Assembly: GCF_009766005.1 (NCBI RefSeq)
Contig: NZ_LMUK01000041.1
Location: 385,329 to 449,328 of the forward strand
Direction: 5' to 3'
DNA: 64,000 nt
Origin: Bradyrhizobium sp. S69
GTDB lineage: Bacteria > Pseudomonadota > Alphaproteobacteria > Rhizobiales > Xanthobacteraceae
Shown: positions 58,664 through 64,000 of the stretch, one piece after another
Layout of the letters: each line of letters opens with the position of its first letter
Position numbering within the stretch: the first letter of the stretch is position 1
Position numbers and translations under genes: made by a program
Notes under the pieces: generated by a model
The model's input: only the letters and a program-made list of their open reading frames with translations
What the model was told of the DNA's origin: nothing
Databases searched by the model: none

Positions 58664-60243
58664 GTATCTCCCTTGCGCATCGTGTCCCGGTTTCGGTTGC
58701 TGGCCGCCCACGCGATCGGCAACGTTATCGTAAAAGTGCTCCCGGTGTTAAGTTCCGAGGCCACCGACATGGTTCCACCGAGCCGCCGCACCAAGGCGCG
58801 AACATGGGCCAGCCCGATACCTTGCCCCGCTTTGTCCTGGGTTCCGGCGCGGCGGAACAGGTCGAAAATCCGCTGGTGATCCTTGGGATCGATCCCGCGG
58901 CCGTTGTCGGCGACCTCGAAAATCGCAAAGCCGAGCTTGGTACGGGCGCGGATCGCGATGTCGCCGGGCACGCCCGGCTTGAGGTATTTCAGCGCGTTGT
59001 CGATCAGATTTCCAAATATTTGCTCCATCGCGAGCCGATCGCTGACGAGGTTCGGCAGCGGTTCGATCCTGATTTGCGCTTCGGCTTCGGCGGCCTGATG
59101 CGCCATAGTGGCCACGATGCCTTCGATCAGTTCGCGGGTGTCGATCTTCACCGGCTGGAATTCGCGGCGTCCCTCCCGGGTCAAATTGAGGATCGCCGTG
59201 ATCAGGCGATCCATCTTGCCGATCGACGATTTGATGAAGCCGAGCGCTTCGGTAAAATCCTGCGAGAGCTGCTTGTCTTTTCCATCGAGCGGCAGTTCGA
59301 CATCTCCGCCGCCGGCCGGGACCAGCGGCGCGGAATCGCTCGTGTGGGCCAGCGCCGCGATCCGCCGGAAGATGTCGCCGCGCAACTCCTCGAGTTCGCT
59401 GGTGAAGCCCATGATATTCACCAGCGGCGAGCGCAGATCATGGCTGACGATATAGGCAAAGCGCTGAATCTCGTTGTTGGCCTCGCGCAGATCGGCGGTG
59501 CGTTCGTCGACCGTGGCTTCCAGATTGAGGTTGTTGTCGCGCAATTGGGCTTCGGCATCGTCGCGGGCACGGGACGAACGCCGCACCAGGAAGATCGAAA
59601 TGGCGGCCAGCGTAACCACGAGACCGGAGCCCACCACGGTGACGATCGACGCCAATTGCTGGGTGCGATCGGCGGTATGGGTGCGCTGGGCAAACAGCTG
59701 GTTCTCTTCGGCTCTCATGGCGCCGGCAACATCGTCGATGCGCCGCACTGAATCCTCGGCGCCGGACTCATGCAACATCGCGACGCCGCCGGGAATATCG
59801 TGGCGCGTCGCCAATTCGATGGCCTTGGCAAATTCGTCGAGCCGGGATTCCACCGGCCCCTGCAATTGCCTGATGTTCTCGATCTGAACTGGGTTATCGA
59901 GGCTCAGGCTGGCGAGCTTGTCGAGATCGGGCACAATGCTACGCGATACCGATTTATAATCGGCCAGAAATTGCGGGTCGGTGGTCAGAAGGTAGCCGCG
60001 GGTGGCGCTTTCGGCCTGGCGGATTTCCAGCAGCAGCGCGTTCAACTGGTTCTCCACCTCGACGGTGTGAACCACCCAGCCATTATCCTTGCGGGACTGG
60101 GTTACCAGCACCACGGACAGGGCGCTGATCGCGACCAGCACCAAAAATCCCGCTGAAAGCAGCAGGATTTGACCCATCGCACGCCGTCGCGTGGCAGCAA
60201 TGGTTAGAAGTGTCTCGCGCAGCGAAATCAGCTTTCCCCCCAC
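58660..60243 (-). CDS. CHASE3-like sensor histidine kinase
   Basis: 527 residues. Membrane segments at about 23-48 and 198-222 enclose a helical periplasmic sensor (SATRGYLLTTDPQFLADYKS, CHASE3-like). After a coiled linker, His268 lies in AYIVSHDLRSPLVNIMGF and the ATPase domain has GNLIDNALKYL, NGRGID and GIGLAHVR. The kinase domain resembles those of phytochrome-linked kinases. It is the first gene of the three-gene operon and overlaps the receiver gene by 4 bp. The stimulus is unknown. Confidence 0.94.
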   Translation of the reverse strand: MGGKLISLRETLLTIAATRRRAMGQILLLSAGFLVLVAISALSVVLVTQSRKDNGWVVHTVEVENQLNALLLEIRQAESATRGYLLTTDPQFLADYKSVSRSIVPDLDKLASLSLDNPVQIENIRQLQGPVESRLDEFAKAIELATRHDIPGGVAMLHESGAEDSVRRIDDVAGAMRAEENQLFAQRTHTADRTQQLASIVTVVGSGLVVTLAAISIFLVRRSSRARDDAEAQLRDNNLNLEATVDERTADLREANNEIQRFAYIVSHDLRSPLVNIMGFTSELEELRGDIFRRIAALAHTSDSAPLVPAGGGDVELPLDGKDKQLSQDFTEALGFIKSSIGKMDRLITAILNLTREGRREFQPVKIDTRELIEGIVATMAHQAAEAEAQIRIEPLPNLVSDRLAMEQIFGNLIDNALKYLKPGVPGDIAIRARTKLGFAIFEVADNGRGIDPKDHQRIFDLFRRAGTQDKAGQGIGLAHVRALVRRLGGTMSVASELNTGSTFTITLPIAWAASNRNRDTMRKGDT

Positions 60244-60346
60244 GGGATGGTCCCGGCAGGTCGGAGAACGTCGATGTGGGCAAAAGGTTCCTCAAAAGGC
60301 TGCCTGAGGAAATGGGATACGGCGCCAAGGTCTCAAATCGAAGGTC

Positions 60347-61696
60347 TCAATTGGCCGCTTCGCCGGCCAGATATTGCTCGAGCCAATGGATGTGATAGTC
60401 GCCGTCGATGATGCCGGGCTCACGCACCAGCGCCCGGAACAGCGGCAGCGTGGTCTCGATGCCTTCCACCACCATCTCGTCCAGCGCCCGCCGCAGCCGC
60501 ATCAGGCATTCGGCGCGGGTCTTGCCGTGCACGATCAGTTTGCCGACCAGCGAGTCGTAATAAGGCGGGATCACATAGCCCTGATAGACGGCAGAATCGA
60601 TCCGCACGCCGAGCCCTCCGGGCGGATGGTATTGGGTAATTCTCCCGGGCGAGGGACGAAAGGTCTGCGGATTTTCCGCATTGACCCGGCACTCGATGGC
60701 GTGGCCGATGATCGCGACTTCATCCTGGGTGGCCGGAAGTTCGCCGCCGGCGGCGATGCGGATTTGCTCCAGCACGAGATCGATGTCGGTGATCATCTCG
60801 GTGACGGGATGTTCGACCTGGATCCGGGTATTCATTTCGATGAAATAGAATTCACCTTCCTCGAACAGAAACTCGATGGTGCCGACACCGAGATATTTCA
60901 TGTCCTGCATCGCCTTGGCGCAGGTCGCGCCAATCTTGGCGCGCGCCGCCGCGGTCAAAACCGGCGAGGGGCCTTCTTCCCAGACCTTCTGATGGCGCCG
61001 CTGCAACGAGCAATCGCGCTCGCCGAGATGGATGGCGCCGCCACGGCCATCGCCGAGCACCTGGATTTCGATGTGGCGCGGCTTCTGAAGATATTTCTCC
61101 AGATAGACCGAGGCATCGCCGAACGCCGATTTGGCTTCGTTGGAGGCGGTCGAAAGCGCCAGCAGCAGATCGTCGGGCGTCTGCGCCACCTTCATGCCGC
61201 GTCCGCCGCCGCCTGAGGCCGCCTTCACCAGCACCGGAAAACCGATGGCCTTGGCGATTCCCATCGCATCGTCATCCGGACCGACGCCGCCGTCGGAGCC
61301 GGGAACCACGGGAATGCCGAGCCGCTTCGCGGTCTTCTTGGCTTCGATCTTGTCGCCCATCAGGCGGATGTGCTCGGCCTTGGGCCCGATGAACTGCAAA
61401 TTGTGTTCGGCCAGGATCTCGGCGAAGCGGGCGTTTTCCGACAGAAAGCCGTAACCCGGGTGGACCGCGTCCGCGCCGGTGATCTCGCAGGCGGCCAGCA
61501 GTGCTGGAATGTTGAGATAGCTGTCCTTGGATGGCGGCGGGCCGATGCACACACTCTCGTCGGCGAGCCGCACATGCATCGCGTCGGCATCGGCGGTCGA
61601 ATGCACCGCGACGGTCGCAACCCCGAGTTCCTTGCACGCACGCAACACGCGCAACGCGATTTCGCCGCGATTGGCTATGAGAATTTTGTCGAACAT
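60347..61696 (-). CDS. accC: Acetyl-CoA carboxylase, biotin carboxylase subunit
   Basis: 449 residues, full size. ILIANRGEIALRVLRACKEL opens the biotin-carboxylase fold; the ATP-grasp has SGGGGRGMKVAQ and EVLGDGRGG-like segments, with FIEMNTRIQVEHPVTEMITD near the active site. It carboxylates biotin on AccB in the first committed step of fatty-acid synthesis. It is downstream of accB and aroQ on the same strand, separated from accB by a 91-bp palindromic repeat. Confidence 0.98.
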   Translation of the reverse strand: MFDKILIANRGEIALRVLRACKELGVATVAVHSTADADAMHVRLADESVCIGPPPSKDSYLNIPALLAACEITGADAVHPGYGFLSENARFAEILAEHNLQFIGPKAEHIRLMGDKIEAKKTAKRLGIPVVPGSDGGVGPDDDAMGIAKAIGFPVLVKAASGGGGRGMKVAQTPDDLLLALSTASNEAKSAFGDASVYLEKYLQKPRHIEIQVLGDGRGGAIHLGERDCSLQRRHQKVWEEGPSPVLTAAARAKIGATCAKAMQDMKYLGVGTIEFLFEEGEFYFIEMNTRIQVEHPVTEMITDIDLVLEQIRIAAGGELPATQDEVAIIGHAIECRVNAENPQTFRPSPGRITQYHPPGGLGVRIDSAVYQGYVIPPYYDSLVGKLIVHGKTRAECLMRLRRALDEMVVEGIETTLPLFRALVREPGIIDGDYHIHWLEQYLAGEAAN

Positions 61697-61705
61697 GGGG
61701 TCCTA

Positions 61706-61790
61706 AATGGCGAGTAGCGAATGGCGAATGGCGAGTGGAAAGCGGTGATCGTTTTCCCTATTCGCCATTCGCCACTCACTATTCGCCCTA
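61706..61790. repeat. Palindromic repeat between accB and accC
   Basis: GGCGAGTAGCGAATGGCGAA and its partner TTCGCCATTCGCCACTCACT form long inverted arms. It sits in the accB-accC spacer inside a presumed operon, so it would be transcribed and could form an RNA hairpin. Confidence 0.7.
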
Positions 61791-62285
61791 TTCAATAATC
61801 ACCAGCGGCTCGCCGAATTCGACCGGCTGGCCGTCTTCGACCAGAATCTGCGTCACGGTGCCGGCGCGCGACGATGGAATCTGGTTCATCGTCTTCATCG
61901 CTTCGATGATCAAAAGGGTCTGGCCGACCGACACCTTGCTGCCGACCTCGATAAACGGCTTGGCGCCGGGCTCGGAAGCCCAATAGGCAGTGCCGACCAT
62001 CGGGGAGGGCACGACGCCGGGGTGTTTGGCGATATCGCCGACGGTGGCGGGCGCCGCGGCGACGGGCGCGACGCCTATGGCTGCAACGCCCGCCGGCAGC
62101 GACGCCGCGATGCTGATGTTGCGCGCCACGCGCACGCGCAGGCCTGAGCGCTCGATCTCGATCTCGGTGAGGTTGGTTTCGTCGAGCAGCATCGCCAGTT
62201 CGCGAATCAACGCGCTGTCGTCGCCTTTGCCGTCGCTCTTAACGTCGTTCTTGGATTTTGCGTTATTGTCGGGCTGGCGCGCCAT
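61788..62285 (-). CDS. accB: Acetyl-CoA carboxylase biotin carboxyl carrier protein
   Basis: 165 residues. N-terminal helical segment (IRELAMLLDETNLTEIEIER), an Ala/Pro linker, then the biotinyl domain with PSPMVGTAYWASEPGAKPF and the target Lys131 in EAMKTMNQ. Biotin is attached there by BirA. It starts at 62285 with the usual MARQPDN. It is upstream of accC and 37 bp downstream of aroQ on the same strand. Confidence 0.97.
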   Translation of the reverse strand: MARQPDNNAKSKNDVKSDGKGDDSALIRELAMLLDETNLTEIEIERSGLRVRVARNISIAASLPAGVAAIGVAPVAAAPATVGDIAKHPGVVPSPMVGTAYWASEPGAKPFIEVGSKVSVGQTLLIIEAMKTMNQIPSSRAGTVTQILVEDGQPVEFGEPLVIIE

Positions 62286-62322
62286 GGTCTCGATCCCTGG
62301 ACTTTCTGTTTTAAGGGCGGGC

Positions 62323-62790
62323 TCAGGCTTTTGCCTTGACGCCGATCTTGCCGGCGAGGCCAGCGATCGCGAGCCGGTAACCGTCGATGCCGAAGCCGGA
62401 AAGCGTTGCGAACGCGGCCTTGGCGGTGAAGGAATGGTGGCGAAAGCTTTCGCGGGCGTGAATATTGCTGATGTGGACTTCGACCGCTGGAATTTTCACC
62501 GCGATCAAGGCGTCGTGCAGCGCGATAGAGGTGTGCGAATAGGCGCCGGCATTGATGATGATCCCGGCCGCCTTGCTGGCGTGGGCCTCGTGAATGAAAT
62601 CGATCAGTTCGCCTTCGTGATTGGATTGCCGGCAATCGGCTTTCATGCCGAATTGCGCCGAGGTTTCGGCGCACAGCTTCTCGACATCGGCGAGCGTGGC
62701 ATGGCCGTAGGTCTCGGGCTCGCGGGTCCCCAACAGATTGAGGTTCGGACCGTTGAGGACGTAAATCGTCGCGGCAGATGTATTGGCCAT
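62323..62790 (-). CDS. aroQ: 3-dehydroquinate dehydratase, type II
   Basis: 155 residues, the type II size. IYVLNGPNLNLLGTREPETY contains the active-site Asn and Tyr; INAGAYSHTSIALHDAL and VEVHISNIHARESFRHHSF complete the catalytic set. It dehydrates 3-dehydroquinate in the shikimate pathway. The start at 62790 (MANTSAA) is chosen over 62853, with GGGATC upstream. It is the first gene of aroQ-accB-accC, a common alphaproteobacterial order. Confidence 0.97.
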   Translation of the reverse strand: MANTSAATIYVLNGPNLNLLGTREPETYGHATLADVEKLCAETSAQFGMKADCRQSNHEGELIDFIHEAHASKAAGIIINAGAYSHTSIALHDALIAVKIPAVEVHISNIHARESFRHHSFTAKAAFATLSGFGIDGYRLAIAGLAGKIGVKAKA

Positions 62791-62822
62791 CCAGATCCCG
62801 GCAAAGTGTAGCTTTAAATTTT

Positions 62823-62895
62823 GAGCATGATCTTTTCGGAAAACCGGTTCCACCCTCGGGTCAAGCCTGAGGGCATGCTTTTCCGGATCATGCTC
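62823..62895. repeat. Palindromic intergenic repeat
   Basis: GAGCATGATC (62823-62832) and GATCATGCTC (62886-62895) are the outer arms, with CGGAAAACCGG and CTTTTCCGG inside. It lies in the 372-bp gap between aroQ and the DUF1236 gene, which otherwise shows only a GC hairpin at 63098-63119 (GGGCGGGCA-TCGC-TGCCCGCCC), a possible terminator. Confidence 0.7.
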
Positions 62896-63162
62896 TAGTT
62901 GGCGCGGTTATAGGTAACAACCGGGCCAAGGGGAAGCCTTTAGGCCGTCCTACACAGGCCTCAAGCAACTCATCCGATTCGTAAAAAGTCCTATGGAACC
63001 TACGGAAAAGGCTTGTTAACCAAAATTAAAGGGCGACGGCTTTGGGATAGCGACAGCGGGGTGCAGGGGGCCTCGAGGCTGCCTTTGAGACCGCAAGGGG
63101 CGGGCATCGCTGCCCGCCCTGAGAAATCTGCTGTTGCGGCCCGGAGCCGCCAGCGGCCCTGA

Positions 63163-63894
63163 TCAGGCGTCCAGCACCGCGACTATCTCGAAGCTCTGCG
63201 GATCGATCACGAGGATCTGGTCCCGGACCAGGACGAATTCATATCCGCGCCAATCCGGATAGATCGTGACGATTTCCGCCGGCAGCGGGTGGAATGACAC
63301 GTCGCGTGGCACGCGGGTGCCGACCGAAATCGAGAAGTTCACGTTGGTGACGGGTTGAATGTGCTGGCCCCGGATCACGGTTGTGATCTTGGTGCGCTGA
63401 TCGCCCGACAGCTTCGCGCCGGCGCCGGCCTGTCCGACGGTCTTGCCTTCCGCACCGCCCTTCGAATCGGCGTTCATCTTGCCATTACGGTCTTCGCTGC
63501 CTTCTGCCTTCATGCCGTTGCGGTACTGGCCACCTTCGGCCTTCATGTCCTTGCCGCCCATGTCCTTGCCGCCTACGTCCTTGCCAGTTTTGGCATTGTT
63601 GTCGTTCTCCGAACTCATGCTCTTCGACTTCTGGCCCGGCATGGTCTTCTCGTCGGCGCGCTGCTTGTTGCCGGCGGCCGGTGATTTCTCATCGGACGGC
63701 TTCGCCGCCGGTTCCGTGGCGTCGTGATTCATCTGACCCGCGGAGGTTCCGCGGTCGGAAGACGGCGCGCTCTGTTGCGCGGGAGCGGCGCCGGAAGGGG
63801 CTTCACGGCTCATGCCGGTGCCCTGTGCATTCGCAAAACCGGTTCCCGCGATCAACGCGGCCGCGGCGACTGAAATCATCAAGCGATTGATCAT
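63163..63894 (-). CDS. DUF1236 domain-containing secreted protein
   Basis: 243 residues. Signal peptide at about 1-24 (ISVAAAALIAGTGFANAQ). A long disordered Gly/Lys/Asp/Met-rich stretch with degenerate repeats (GGKDMGGKDM, GMKAEGSEDRNGK) follows. The C-terminal GTRVPRDVSFHPLPAEIVTI then YPDWRGYEFVLVRDQILVID is the DUF1236 domain of Rhizobiales. The function is unknown. TGAGGAGAAT precedes the ATG. The 106 bp to the window edge should hold its promoter. Confidence 0.9.
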   Translation of the reverse strand: MINRLMISVAAAALIAGTGFANAQGTGMSREAPSGAAPAQQSAPSSDRGTSAGQMNHDATEPAAKPSDEKSPAAGNKQRADEKTMPGQKSKSMSSENDNNAKTGKDVGGKDMGGKDMKAEGGQYRNGMKAEGSEDRNGKMNADSKGGAEGKTVGQAGAGAKLSGDQRTKITTVIRGQHIQPVTNVNFSISVGTRVPRDVSFHPLPAEIVTIYPDWRGYEFVLVRDQILVIDPQSFEIVAVLDA

Positions 63895-64000
63895 TGAATA
63901 TTCTCCTCATGTGGATGCATTGCCCGCGCCAACAACGGCAGCCGATATGCGATGTTCCGCGCGATTGCCGGTTCCCCGGGCTTTATTGCGTGAATGCGAG

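Overview
This 64 kb window is GC-rich chromosomal DNA of an alphaproteobacterium, most likely Bradyrhizobium or a close relative in the Nitrobacteraceae. The inference rests on gene content (a B12-dependent class II ribonucleotide reductase, BA14K-like, DUF1236, DUF2155, DUF2336 and DUF2312 proteins, NDUFA12, a PQQ alcohol dehydrogenase) and on the intergenic palindromic repeats. No rRNA, tRNA, CRISPR array, integrase or intact insertion sequence was seen.

Layout. 1-4.4 kb: a truncated GlxA-type regulator, an ABC-F ATPase, and an HD-domain hydrolase divergent from a second GlxA regulator. 4.5-7.4 kb: an IclR regulator divergent from a small catabolic operon (two MaoC-like hydratases and an orphan Bug-type binding protein), with twin inverted repeats between them. 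7.4-16 kb: hydrolase, YCII-like protein, EamA exporter, SDR, small proteins, a DUF2336 protein, a second HD hydrolase and serA. 16-27 kb: repeat-filled spacers separating a secreted single-heme-motif protein, SDRs, a GreB-like factor, pdxY, two TetR regulators, a lytic transglycosylase-like protein and a dienelactone hydrolase. 27.3-31.1 kb: a lower-GC accessory island with a DUF2442 protein, an ImmA/IrrE metallopeptidase, two HEPN-like proteins, and a two-gene operon of a PD-(D/E)XK-like nuclease and a protein of unknown function. This is the best candidate here for an undescribed defence or conflict system.

31.2-47 kb: nrdJ with a long leader and an NrdR-box-like sequence, an EamA exporter, a hybrid histidine kinase, a BA14K-like protein, NDUFA12, an isonitrile hydratase divergent from a third GlxA regulator, a PhnB-like VOC protein, a solute-binding protein and a CPA1-type antiporter. 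47-56 kb: HSL-type esterase, SDR, DUF2155 protein, a GH79-like glycosidase, an ankyrin protein, and a di-heme cytochrome c next to a PQQ alcohol dehydrogenase that has the lanthanide-type aspartate. 56-64 kb: aat, a PsiF-like protein, a three-gene overlapping signalling operon (CHASE3-like kinase, single-domain receiver, receiver-HWE kinase), accC, accB, aroQ and a DUF1236 protein.

Themes. DJ-1/PfpI proteins recur: three GlxA-AraC regulators and one isonitrile hydratase. Two of the regulators are divergent from a hydratase-type gene, which suggests local control of small nitrogenous or one-carbon substrates. Regulator genes sit divergently next to their likely targets with readable inverted repeats (IclR/MaoC, TetR/SDR). 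NDUFA12, DUF2155, aat, accC, accB and aroQ occur in this order but are spread over 22 kb by intervening accessory genes.
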